Part shown: in pieces, positions 16,953 to 25,682 of the stretch
Layout: each line of letters begins with the position of its first letter
Position numbering within the stretch: position 1 is the stretch's first letter
Assembly (NCBI GenBank): GCA_964436955.1
Contig: CAYTFC010000002.1
Location: 8,346 to 72,345, forward strand
DNA from: CAMFKD01 sp964436955
Lineage (GTDB): Bacteria > Chlamydiota > Chlamydiia > Chlamydiales > JAJFMA01
Direction of reading: 5' to 3'
Length of the DNA stretch: 64,000 bases
Program-made: the position numbers and the translations under genes
The notes under the pieces: generated by a model
Told to the model about the DNA's origin: nothing
Seen by the model: the letters and a program-made list of their open reading frames with translations, nothing else
Database searches by the model: none

Positions 16953-18707
16953 TTAGTCTTCCAGTAACCGATAGAGTTTTTCGTAGATGCCTTTGAGTTG
17001 CACCAATTGACTGTGGGTTCCTTGCTCAGCGACTTTCCCCTGCGAAATGACTAAAATACGATGCGCATGTTGAATTGTAGAGAGGCGATGGGCTATGACG
17101 ATAGCTGTTTTTTCGGAAAGAATTCTTAGCATGGCTTTCTGAATTTGGCGTTCGCTAGCACTATCAATATTGGCCGTTGCTTCATCCAAAATGTAAACGC
17201 TGCCATTATGCGCTGCGGCACGAGCAAAGGTGATGAGTTGTTGCTCTCCTGCAGAAAGACCGTTACCATTCCCCGATATTTTTTGTTTTTCATCCAGATT
17301 AGCTAGGTTCAGGTATTCCATAGCCTGCTTGGTGCTTTTGGATGCGTGCATAGAAATGTTTTGTTCTATCGTTCCGCTAAAGAGAGTGGGATCTTGCGGA
17401 ATCACGCTAAATTGCTGACGAAGCGATGAACGTTGATAGGTACGAATATCTCGTCCATTAATCCGAATTGCACCTTTTTGGATATCGTAGAAACGAAGTA
17501 AGAGATTTAAAATGGTGGTCTTGCCTGCTCCTGTAGTGCCTACAATGGCTAAGGACTCTCCCTTTTTTACAAAAAATGTGAGTCCGCGCAAAATCCAGTG
17601 ATCGTTTTGATAGGCAAACCACACATCATCAAATTCGATGGTATAGATAGCGTCGAGCGGTTCTCCTTGTTGGTAATCTTCACGCTCGCGATCGAGAATG
17701 TCAAAAATGCGTTCTCCCGCAGCCATTGCGGCTTGCAGCACATTATAGCGTTCGGCTAGATCGGCAATAGGACGAAAGACCATCAGTGCATAAAGGCTAA
17801 AGGTGAAAAACAGGCCTGCATCAAAGACTCCAGGAATTACTGTAAAGGCCACTAAGATGGCAAAAATCATGATTAGCACGAAATTGTGCACAAACTGAAT
17901 GCCGGAGGTAAATACGGCTAAATGGTGAATGCTCTCTAGGTTAACTGAGCAGTGATCATCATTGATTTCCTCAAACTCGGCTCTTTCACGTTTTTGTGAG
18001 CCAAAAACACGAATGGTTGAGACTCCTAGCAGGCGTTCTTGTACGAATGAATTAAGGCCGGAAACAATGGCTCGAAGAAGTTCAAAACAACGTCTCTGAT
18101 TTTTCCTAAATTGGTGTGTTTGCCACCACAAGATGGGAATGACAAAAAGGCAAATTAGCGCGACTTGCCAACTTAAAAAGCCTACTGCAATAACGATACC
18201 AGATAAAAGAAGAAAATTTCCCATTATGGGGACAATGCTTTCGCTATAGAGCTGGTTAATCTGGTCTACATCAGAAATGGTTCGGCTCATCAGACGTCCG
18301 ACGGACTGATGATCGAAAAAGGAAACTGGCATCTTTTGAACGGCGTCATACATTTCTGTGCGCATCGATAACAAGGCGCGCTGACCTACCCAGTTTTTGA
18401 TTAGGACGTTGGCCGCCTCCAGCATATAGCCTATGATCAGCATGGCACCTAGTCCAAGAACCCAATTAAAGAGATGCGAAGGGGTTACATCGCTTGAGGA
18501 TACTAATATTTCGGAAGTGAGTTTTCCCACGAAGACAGGAACCGCAATTTCAACACTCTTTGCCAGAACCATGAGGACGACGGATAGGATGACATAGCCT
18601 TTATAGGGCTGTAAATAGCTAAAGAGGCGCTTCAGAAGTTCATAATCAATAGTGTTTGAGTGCACTTTTTCACGTTCATAGGTACGATGATAGGGAGGTA
18701 TTTTCAT
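16953..18707 (-). CDS. ABC exporter half-transporter, MdlB/YheH-like (canonical ATP site)
   Basis: A 584-residue fused membrane and ATPase half-transporter with six helices in about residues 35-310 and a nucleotide-binding domain after about 340. Visible are Walker A GTTGAGKTT, signature LSAGEQQL, Walker B VYILDEATANID with catalytic Glu, and the H-loop IAHRLST. It starts with a strong GGAGG site inside the end of the upstream partner gene (4-bp overlap). The two form a heterodimeric exporter. Substrate is unknown; relatives export drugs or lipids. Confidence 0.88.
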   Translation of the reverse strand: MKIPPYHRTYEREKVHSNTIDYELLKRLFSYLQPYKGYVILSVVLMVLAKSVEIAVPVFVGKLTSEILVSSSDVTPSHLFNWVLGLGAMLIIGYMLEAANVLIKNWVGQRALLSMRTEMYDAVQKMPVSFFDHQSVGRLMSRTISDVDQINQLYSESIVPIMGNFLLLSGIVIAVGFLSWQVALICLFVIPILWWQTHQFRKNQRRCFELLRAIVSGLNSFVQERLLGVSTIRVFGSQKRERAEFEEINDDHCSVNLESIHHLAVFTSGIQFVHNFVLIMIFAILVAFTVIPGVFDAGLFFTFSLYALMVFRPIADLAERYNVLQAAMAAGERIFDILDREREDYQQGEPLDAIYTIEFDDVWFAYQNDHWILRGLTFFVKKGESLAIVGTTGAGKTTILNLLLRFYDIQKGAIRINGRDIRTYQRSSLRQQFSVIPQDPTLFSGTIEQNISMHASKSTKQAMEYLNLANLDEKQKISGNGNGLSAGEQQLITFARAAAHNGSVYILDEATANIDSASERQIQKAMLRILSEKTAIVIAHRLSTIQHAHRILVISQGKVAEQGTHSQLVQLKGIYEKLYRLLED

Positions 18708-20506
18708 ATTTCCTCCGCTTTTTCTAATGACTGTAGTTCTACTAATGCCGCGTAACGTCCTTCAAGAGCCATCAGCTCATCATGTGTGCCATCTTCAACA
18801 ACTGATCCTTGGTTCATGTACAAAATGCGATCCATCTGACGCAATATTGGCGCTCTGTGAGTGACTAACAGCACTGTTTTGTCAGCGAATTGCTCACGCA
18901 TGTTGGCGAAAATACGTCTCTCTGTAGCTGTATCTACGGCGCTAAAGATATCGTCTAAGAGTAATATTGACCGCCCTGATAGAAAAGCTCTGGCTATAGC
19001 TACGCGTTGCTTTTGGCCTCCCGAAAGACGAACGCCACGTTCTCCTACTACTGTGTCATATTGACTTGGAAAGAGGATGACGCTCTCATGGAGGTCGGCA
19101 AGACGTGCCACCGCCTCAATATCTTCCAGAGTAGCGGTTTCCAGAGACATTCCCACATTTTCGGCAACGCTTTTAGAAAACAGGAATGGAGACTGTTCTA
19201 CAACTCCCATTCCTCGATGCAGCTCGGTGAGGGAATAATCGTGGATATCTCTTCCGCCTAGAATGATAGTGCCTGCAGGAATCTCATATTCCCGATTGAG
19301 CAAGCGTAAAAGAGTAGTTTTTCCTGAAGCGATTGGGCCAGTGATACCGACAAAGGAGCCTCCACGTATTGTGAGGGAGATATCCTTGAGGACCATACGG
19401 TTGGTGGATGCATAGGCAAAAGAAAGATTATGAAAGGCGATATCTGCTTGAGGTGGTAGAACAGGACTATGTTTGGGGCCTTCTTGCACTTCCATGGGCG
19501 CTTCATAGATTTTCACGATGCGATCGTAAGCAGCACTACCGCGTTGGTAGATTGGTAGTACCCATCCTAGCATGAGAACAGGGCCATAAATGGAGGCCTG
19601 AATCCACATAAATGAGACAAAATCTGCACCGGAGAGATGCACCCAACCATACCAGGTGCTATAGCCTGTAAAAAGCACCAGGCAAATGGTAACCGCACGT
19701 GTGAGGAAGGTCAAAAAGGGGAAAAATAAACCGCGCAAAGCAGATAGCCAGAGATTGGCGTTAAAAAAACGAATGCCCAAGTTGTCAAAGCCTTGGAGGG
19801 AGGTCGGTTCGTTAGCCATAGCTTTGATTAGGCGACTGGCGGAGAAGTGTTCTTGTGCGAAGGTGCTCATGTCACCAAGGATTTCTTGGACCTCTCTGGA
19901 ACGTTGATAGACCTTGCGTTGAGTTAAAAGAATGGAAATGGGGATCACAAGGATTGGCAGAATAGATACTGCCGTCATGACAAGTGAAATGCTCGCCAAA
20001 GCAATCAATGCAGGAATAACTAATGTGATGAAGTAGAGTGGATACATGATGCCAGGCCCAAGGACTTCGCGATAAGCCGCGATGTCATTAGTGAGGATAC
20101 TCATCAGATCGCCAATGTGGTGGCTATCATAAAAGGCGCGTGATTGCATTTGAAGTCGGTCGAATAGTTGAGAACGTACATGTCGTTCGACGTCACGGCT
20201 AACGGCCACAAACTCGACGCGCATGCGATATTGAAATAGAGCAGAGGCGAGGGCCACAGAAATCAGAAGAATAACCCAAACAGTAAGACTTTGAGCATAC
20301 GGGCCAAGAAAATTGGAGATCATGAGGGCAAGGCCATGGCCGCTTTCGTCGGCCTGCATGTGCATGGAGAGGATGGCTTGGCGAAATAGAAGGGGATTAA
20401 AGACGAGCAGGCAGTTGGCCGCTAGAACCATTAAGAAGGCGAAGCTAAGGCGCTTTAGGTAGCGCCTTGTGATGCCCATCAAATTATGGTAGAGACCCTT
20501 CTCCAT
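18704..20506 (-). CDS. ABC exporter half-transporter, MdlA/YheI-like (degenerate ATP site)
   Basis: A 600-residue partner of the next gene. The ATG at 20506 has GGGA upstream and is preferred over the TTG at 20518. Six helices (about 18-305) precede an ATPase domain with Walker A GPIASGKTT and a full LSGGQKQRVAIARA signature. Walker B reads ILLLDDIFSAVD, with Asp in place of the catalytic Glu. Such asymmetry is usual in heterodimeric exporters of the TM287/288 and BmrCD type, where one ATP site is non-hydrolytic. It begins just beyond the large palindrome at 20531-20764. Confidence 0.88.
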   Translation of the reverse strand: MEKGLYHNLMGITRRYLKRLSFAFLMVLAANCLLVFNPLLFRQAILSMHMQADESGHGLALMISNFLGPYAQSLTVWVILLISVALASALFQYRMRVEFVAVSRDVERHVRSQLFDRLQMQSRAFYDSHHIGDLMSILTNDIAAYREVLGPGIMYPLYFITLVIPALIALASISLVMTAVSILPILVIPISILLTQRKVYQRSREVQEILGDMSTFAQEHFSASRLIKAMANEPTSLQGFDNLGIRFFNANLWLSALRGLFFPFLTFLTRAVTICLVLFTGYSTWYGWVHLSGADFVSFMWIQASIYGPVLMLGWVLPIYQRGSAAYDRIVKIYEAPMEVQEGPKHSPVLPPQADIAFHNLSFAYASTNRMVLKDISLTIRGGSFVGITGPIASGKTTLLRLLNREYEIPAGTIILGGRDIHDYSLTELHRGMGVVEQSPFLFSKSVAENVGMSLETATLEDIEAVARLADLHESVILFPSQYDTVVGERGVRLSGGQKQRVAIARAFLSGRSILLLDDIFSAVDTATERRIFANMREQFADKTVLLVTHRAPILRQMDRILYMNQGSVVEDGTHDELMALEGRYAALVELQSLEKAEEI

Positions 20507-20530
20507 TGCTATTCCCAAGTCTCAGTTTTA

Positions 20531-20764
20531 TTTTTTGGGATTTTTACCACAGAGGCACAGAGACACTGAGAAGGACCTGCGGTTAAGAGACCGGTTTTAG
20601 GAAGTCCTCAGGCCTTGAGAGGCCTGGAGACCCAGCTCATTTAACTGTTAAACTGAGGCTATTTTTTCTGGCCTCTCAAGGCCAGAAAAAGTCCCCAAAG
20701 CCGCTCTCTCTACCGCAGGTCCTTCTCAGTGTCTCTGTGCCTCTGTGGTAAAAATCCTAAAAAA
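20531..20764. repeat. 234-bp palindromic element with perfect 46-bp arms
   Basis: Arms 20538-20583 and 20712-20757 are exact reverse complements and extend to 20531 and 20764 with one mismatch. The arm carries ACCACAGAGGCACAGAGA. Between the arms the symmetry continues imperfectly (CAGGCCTTGAGAGGCCTG against CTGGCCTCTCAAGGCCAG) down to a centre at CATTTAACTGTTAAACTG. It fills almost the whole gap between two minus-strand genes and encodes no transposase, so it resembles a MITE. Confidence 0.85.
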
Positions 20765-20778
20765 GCAAAATACGTTTT

Positions 20779-22428
20779 CTATAAAAGCTGTTTCACAATG
20801 TCATCCGGGATGATTTGCCTAAACAGGACCTGCTGAATTTTAGCTACATCTGGGTTATCCTGGGAAGGGGTTGCTTCCACAGCACGATACCAAATGCCTA
20901 TATACGGCTTGTTTAGAGCCTTTGCAGCTTTTGCCATTCCCTCAACGTTCTTTTTCTTATCATCAATGAAAATAATTCTATCGAATTCCACAGGATGCTG
21001 TGCTAAAAATTGTACAAGAACATCCGCTTTATCGTTCTGTAATCCAGCGAAAACCACACCATCGATGTACTTAGCTGGAGAAACTGTAAATAACGTAAAG
21101 TCTTCAGTAGCCACATCACTGCGGCTAAAATCAATAAAAATATCTCGCAGTGCTTTAAGGGTTGTATGGGCCATTTCGATGTAGCGCGCTGTCAGACCCA
21201 TGGTCTTGACACCCCGCTGCTGCAGTGTTTGCAAAACGTTAGCGGTATTTGGCTCTACAGGCCTCACAGGTGTGCGAATCAGCACTTGATGCCAGAAGGG
21301 AACCAAACGATCGAGAACTTGCTCTTTTGATAGGCCTGCAGCCATGGCGTCTTTGGTGACCTTGTCTGCCCATACGTCGCCACCTAATGCACTATCCGTC
21401 CGCATGAGGGTGTCGTTGAGGTCGAACACTACGAGCGTCTTTTCATCCGCTAGAGATAACAGGTCCGTGATCTGCGTGCTTTCTCTAATTTCGATTGGGA
21501 CATCATGACTAGTTAGTTGTGGAGGTTTAGAATGACTTCCGCCGGTTAAAGTACTGTCGATTCTAGAAGGATGTAAAATAGGATCTTTGTACTTTGCCAG
21601 CAAGCTTACGGCTTGTGGCATTGTAAGGATGCGGGCTGCTATAGCATCAGGAATCACCTTGTCCATATACTTTAGCTGATAGTCCGCAATCTCCATACGG
21701 AAATGGCTAAAGGCGGAGTCCTCTCCACTAAAGCGTAGGCCTATATACTCCAGACCGCGCTCTAAAGCAAAGTCGTGCACATGGGTGACGTTGTAGCCTC
21801 GATCGTCTGCAAATACGATTTTCGTAATCTTATTGTCGATCTGATCCAAAAACTGGGCAAGAACGATATCTTTCTTATTGCAATCGTGAGCGAAGATAAC
21901 GCCTTGATAGAATGCGACTGGATATTTCGTAGTGAAAGTGAAGGTGTTGTCTGACCAAGGGTTCTGGCCGAAATCGATATTGATGCTATTCAAACTGTCA
22001 ATAGTTGCTGGGGCCAAAATAGCCTGGCGTGCTGTCAATGCGATCACACCACATGCTTTGGCTTTCCATTCGTTAATCAGTTCTGGTAAGCAAGCTTGGC
22101 ACGGTTCTACAGTAGTAAATCGCTGTGTGGGAACAAAGTCATGATAGCCTTCATTGACACTCGTGTACTTATCTTTGCCTTGTTTAACTCCATTTTCTAC
22201 GAGATGCCAAAACCATTGGCAGCTACCTAGTGAAGTTGTGGCGCGAAAGGTTGTGCTGTCAAGGTCCAATACCACGAGGGTATTTGCGTCGATATGTGTG
22301 TTAAGTACACGGAAATCATCGCCGTCGATGACTATCGTTTTAGGTGCTGAAGCTTCGGAAGTAGCTGGAACCAGAAGGAGTAGTCCGCAAAGGACTAAAC
22401 CAAGAATTCGTCTAATATGAGTTTGCAT
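20779..22428 (-). CDS. exported protein with two tandem DUF2608 (HAD-like) domains
   Basis: A 549-residue protein with a signal peptide (about residues 1-28, LGLVLCGLLLLVPATSEASA). Two homologous HAD-like halves start at LVVLDLDSTTF (Asp 55, Asp 57) and, near residue 330, at LVVFDLNDTLM. Each half also has an ALTARQ/GLTARY motif and a late FADDRGYNV/FIDDKKKNV motif. In the second half the DxD motif is retained as DLND. The family (DUF2608) is known from Chlamydiae, Legionella and Coxiella, with proposed phosphatase activity; two domains in one chain is less usual. It starts 9 bp after the rseP stop. Confidence 0.8.
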   Translation of the reverse strand: MQTHIRRILGLVLCGLLLLVPATSEASAPKTIVIDGDDFRVLNTHIDANTLVVLDLDSTTFRATTSLGSCQWFWHLVENGVKQGKDKYTSVNEGYHDFVPTQRFTTVEPCQACLPELINEWKAKACGVIALTARQAILAPATIDSLNSINIDFGQNPWSDNTFTFTTKYPVAFYQGVIFAHDCNKKDIVLAQFLDQIDNKITKIVFADDRGYNVTHVHDFALERGLEYIGLRFSGEDSAFSHFRMEIADYQLKYMDKVIPDAIAARILTMPQAVSLLAKYKDPILHPSRIDSTLTGGSHSKPPQLTSHDVPIEIRESTQITDLLSLADEKTLVVFDLNDTLMRTDSALGGDVWADKVTKDAMAAGLSKEQVLDRLVPFWHQVLIRTPVRPVEPNTANVLQTLQQRGVKTMGLTARYIEMAHTTLKALRDIFIDFSRSDVATEDFTLFTVSPAKYIDGVVFAGLQNDKADVLVQFLAQHPVEFDRIIFIDDKKKNVEGMAKAAKALNKPYIGIWYRAVEATPSQDNPDVAKIQQVLFRQIIPDDIVKQLL

Positions 22429-22437
22429 GGCGTATCG

Positions 22438-24405
22438 TTATCCAAATAGTGTTGTGATAAGACGGGACACATCATTAAAGGTTAGGAATAGGAAAAAGAT
22501 CACGAGCAAAAACGCAAATGGAATTACCACTTTTTCCAACGTTTTGATTTTCACTCGACGGCGCGTGATCAGTTCAAAGAGTGAGAACACAATAGATCCG
22601 CCATCCAGTACAGGAATGGGGAGTAAGTTCAGGAACCCAAGGTTTAAGCTAACAGCTCCCAACCAATAGATGCCTTCTTTCACGCTATGAGCCCAATTGG
22701 ATTGAATGACGGCTACTAAACCGATGGGTCCTGCGATCCACTTGGGACTTAGGGTGCCGGTTGCAAAGGCTTTTAAGGTGCGCCAGATTTCGTCAACAAC
22801 ATCGCCAAAGAGGGCAACAGGTCCTGGATTATAGAGGACTTGAGCATCAGCAAAAGCGGGGGGGCCTAAATAGAGTTGCTGCTCCGTTTTTGACAAGAGT
22901 TCAAGCATGTGCGAACGCTTTTCAGGGTCTTCAATTGCTTCATACTGCTTCCATTCCTCGCGCTTCTGAGTGTTATAAGCGGCTTGGATTTCAGAGCTAG
23001 TAGCAAATTCAGCATGTGTTTTCGGTGTGACGGTGTGCAGACGGTTTAGCTTGCCAATCGTCATCTTTGGAGTCGCACTGCCAATATCAGCGATGAGTTG
23101 CTCCAGTTCCTTGAAATTGACATCCTTGAAGTAGTCTTGATTAGCGACTTCCCAGTTCTGAGGTGTGTCCACATCTGTGCCACGCAAAACGATTAATATA
23201 GCTTTTGGCTCCTGCAAGCGGCTAATAATCTGATGAGAGTATTGGACGGGCTCTCCGTTCACAGCGACAATTTTGTCTCCAGCCTTTAGAGGTTCTTCCA
23301 TTTCTGAATAGGGATACTCAGGAAAGGCAATTTTGTGTGCTTCGGGGTCGATAAAGGCGATCAGATTTTCGACGCCGCCGCCATGATTGAGGTTGTAGGG
23401 AATGACGAATAACTTGGAAGTTTTTAGCTTTTGTAGACCCGCCTCATATTGCCAATCGACAATTTCTTCTCGGAAAGCGGGGTCTACGCGTAATTCTTGT
23501 ATAGGAATGCGTGGAATGCGGCGTAACAACTTGGTACCACCACGTTCAACCGTTACCAATGTACGTGGTTCATTGATCAAATAGGAAAGCTCGGGTGTAG
23601 AAAAAATCAGCTCACCATTTGCCCATATCAAGCGATCATTGGGTTGAATACCGCTTTCGATAAGGGGCGAGCCTTTGGCTAATTTTTCATCAAGAGTCTC
23701 TTCCTCGCCTTCTTTAGGTGTTGTTGGTTTGTAGATGATATAGGTGGAGGAGTCAAGAATTCCGGCGGTCTTAAAGCTCTTATCGAAGACGCGTGGGTGA
23801 GGATACACCTTAACGGTATATTCAAAGGGGACGTGGGACCCTTCGAAATAGTTAAAGTGCTCTCCACGAATGCGCAATACTTGGTCAGCTGTAAGGGCTG
23901 CATACACGTGGTCTTTATTGTTGTTGAAGGGGCGATCTGTATAAGCTGTGACTTCGTCGCCTGGGCGTATGCCAGCCTTATATAGGTCTGAATCACGATC
24001 GATCCAGCCGATCTTGTTAGAGAACTCGCCGAAGGATTTATCGCGTCCTCCCACTAACCACAGCAAGCCAAATACCAGGAAGGCGAGGATAAGGTTGGCA
24101 AAGGGGCCTGCTAATGAAACTTTAATGCGATCGATGGGCGGTCTGCCAAAGAAACCGTCTTTGACGAGATACGGATCCATATTTTCGTCTTCAGTATCCT
24201 GGCCTTTAATCCTGACGTAGCCGCCAAAAGGGATCCAGTTAAGGCGCCATTCGACGCCATCGCGCTCCCATTTGTAGATGGCGCGTCCGAAGCCAATGCC
24301 AAATGCTTCAACACGCATACCAACTCGACGAGCCATCCAGTAATGCCCAAGCTCGTGAATAAAGATTAGAAAACCCAAAACCAGGATCGCAATGATTAAA
24401 TACAT
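22438..24405 (-). CDS. rseP: site-2 membrane metalloprotease RseP
   Basis: Intramembrane zinc protease that cleaves signal-peptide remnants or anti-sigma factors. The first helix has HELGH at residues 17-21. The third zinc ligand motif PVLDGGSI lies near 608, and PDZ-like segments sit in the central periplasmic region (GIRPGDEVTAY, GIQPNDRLIWANGE, PLKAGDKIVAVNGE). At 655 residues it is longer than E. coli RseP (about 450), as is usual for chlamydial versions, and seems to have three PDZ-like units. It lies 29 bp behind dxr, matching the dxr-rseP pair of Chlamydia. Confidence 0.93.
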   Translation of the reverse strand: MYLIIAILVLGFLIFIHELGHYWMARRVGMRVEAFGIGFGRAIYKWERDGVEWRLNWIPFGGYVRIKGQDTEDENMDPYLVKDGFFGRPPIDRIKVSLAGPFANLILAFLVFGLLWLVGGRDKSFGEFSNKIGWIDRDSDLYKAGIRPGDEVTAYTDRPFNNNKDHVYAALTADQVLRIRGEHFNYFEGSHVPFEYTVKVYPHPRVFDKSFKTAGILDSSTYIIYKPTTPKEGEEETLDEKLAKGSPLIESGIQPNDRLIWANGELIFSTPELSYLINEPRTLVTVERGGTKLLRRIPRIPIQELRVDPAFREEIVDWQYEAGLQKLKTSKLFVIPYNLNHGGGVENLIAFIDPEAHKIAFPEYPYSEMEEPLKAGDKIVAVNGEPVQYSHQIISRLQEPKAILIVLRGTDVDTPQNWEVANQDYFKDVNFKELEQLIADIGSATPKMTIGKLNRLHTVTPKTHAEFATSSEIQAAYNTQKREEWKQYEAIEDPEKRSHMLELLSKTEQQLYLGPPAFADAQVLYNPGPVALFGDVVDEIWRTLKAFATGTLSPKWIAGPIGLVAVIQSNWAHSVKEGIYWLGAVSLNLGFLNLLPIPVLDGGSIVFSLFELITRRRVKIKTLEKVVIPFAFLLVIFFLFLTFNDVSRLITTLFG

Positions 24406-24434
24406 GAGACTACCTAAATGTGCCTTGATTACCT

Positions 24435-25571
24435 TTATGCATAGCTTGCCTCATGGCGAGCCTGTCTGTCTACTGCCAAAATAGACTGTAGGGAAGCGTT
24501 TGGTTGAACGGAATGCTGTGACATAAGGTTGGCTAGCTTGTGCCCAATACCACTCCAACTAACCTCTCCTTTTACAAATCGCTCTACAAGTACTTCGTTG
24601 GCGGCGTTCATAAAAGTGGGAAGTGTCCCCCCCACTTGACCAGCTTTATACGCAAGGCCTAAGCAACGAAATCGCTCATAGTCGGGCACACCAAACTCGA
24701 GTTTGTTGTGTTTGGTGAAATCGAATGGTTGCAGCATGCTTGGTTGACGGTGAGGATATGTCATCGCATATTGAACAGCGGTGACCATATCGGGTACTCC
24801 CATTTGCGCCATGATGGAGCCATCCACAAATTCCACCATGCTATGAATGATGCTTTGGGGATGTATGACGACTTCAATTTGGTCGAGGGGAATGCCATAC
24901 AGCCAATGCGCTTCCAAGACTTCAAGGCCCTTATTCATGAGTGTGGAGCAGTCGATCGTAATTTTTGGGCCCATATTCCAGTTGGGATGCTGCAGCGCCA
25001 TATCAACGGTGATGGTACTTAGCTGGTCGAGAGTCCAGGAACGGAATGGGCCTCCGGAAGCTGTTAAAATAAGGCGTCGCACTTTTGCACGATCCTCACC
25101 CTGTAAGCATTGAAATAGGGCGCTATGTTCGCTGTCAACTGGTAAAATGGTGGCGTGGTGCTGTGCTGCTTTGGAGATGACCAAACTTCCAGCTGATACC
25201 AAGGCTTCTTTATTGGCCAAAGCGATGGTCTTTCCAGCTTCGACGGCCGCTAAGGTTGGGGCGATTCCAGCGGTTCCCACCATTGCCGCAATCACCATAT
25301 CAGCTTCATCTAGCGTGGAAATTTCACATATTCCCTCGATCCCAGAAAGAATTTTGGTATGAGGAAGTCTTTGCTGCAAGATTTCGGCTTTCTCTGGGTC
25401 GTCCAAGGCAATGACTTGTGGTTTGAACTCCAGGGCCTGTTGATAAAGCTTGTCGATGTTAGATTTTGCTGCTAAAGCGGTGATCTGAAAGGACCCGGCA
25501 AGATGCCGTACTACCTTAAGGGCGCTTTCTCCAATAGATCCGGTACTGCCTAAGATGGCAAGTCGCTTCAT
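24435..25571 (-). CDS. dxr: 1-deoxy-D-xylulose 5-phosphate reductoisomerase
   Basis: First committed step of the MEP isoprenoid pathway, converting DXP to MEP with NADPH. The 378 residues show the N-terminal NADPH fold (LGSTGSIGESALKV), LANKEALVSAG, PVDSEHSALFQCLQG, LTASGGPFR, HPNWNMGPKITIDCSTLMNKGLE and HPQSIIHSMVEF, all standard. Normal length. First gene of the dxr-rseP-HAD operon. Confidence 0.97.
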   Translation of the reverse strand: MKRLAILGSTGSIGESALKVVRHLAGSFQITALAAKSNIDKLYQQALEFKPQVIALDDPEKAEILQQRLPHTKILSGIEGICEISTLDEADMVIAAMVGTAGIAPTLAAVEAGKTIALANKEALVSAGSLVISKAAQHHATILPVDSEHSALFQCLQGEDRAKVRRLILTASGGPFRSWTLDQLSTITVDMALQHPNWNMGPKITIDCSTLMNKGLEVLEAHWLYGIPLDQIEVVIHPQSIIHSMVEFVDGSIMAQMGVPDMVTAVQYAMTYPHRQPSMLQPFDFTKHNKLEFGVPDYERFRCLGLAYKAGQVGGTLPTFMNAANEVLVERFVKGEVSWSGIGHKLANLMSQHSVQPNASLQSILAVDRQARHEASYA

Positions 25572-25647
25572 AGAAATAGTAATTCTTTAAAAGTGGATAA
25601 ATCAACTTTGTGTAGGAAATCATTATAACAACCCCTGGACGAAAGTC

Positions 25648-25671
25648 AATGCCTACGTATAGGCATTTTTT
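25648..25671 (+). terminator. hairpin with T-run, oriented against the flanking genes
   Basis: AATGCCTA-CGTA-TAGGCATT is an 8-bp stem followed on the plus strand by TTTT. Both neighbouring genes are on the minus strand, where no T-run follows. It would therefore stop antisense transcripts, or it is simply a palindrome. Confidence 0.4.
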
Positions 25672-25682
25672 CGGAATAATGA

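Noticed and set aside
16953..20506. Fusion or duplication artefact in the two ABC exporter genes
   Set aside because: The two halves differ throughout and show the canonical/degenerate asymmetry normal for heterodimeric exporters.
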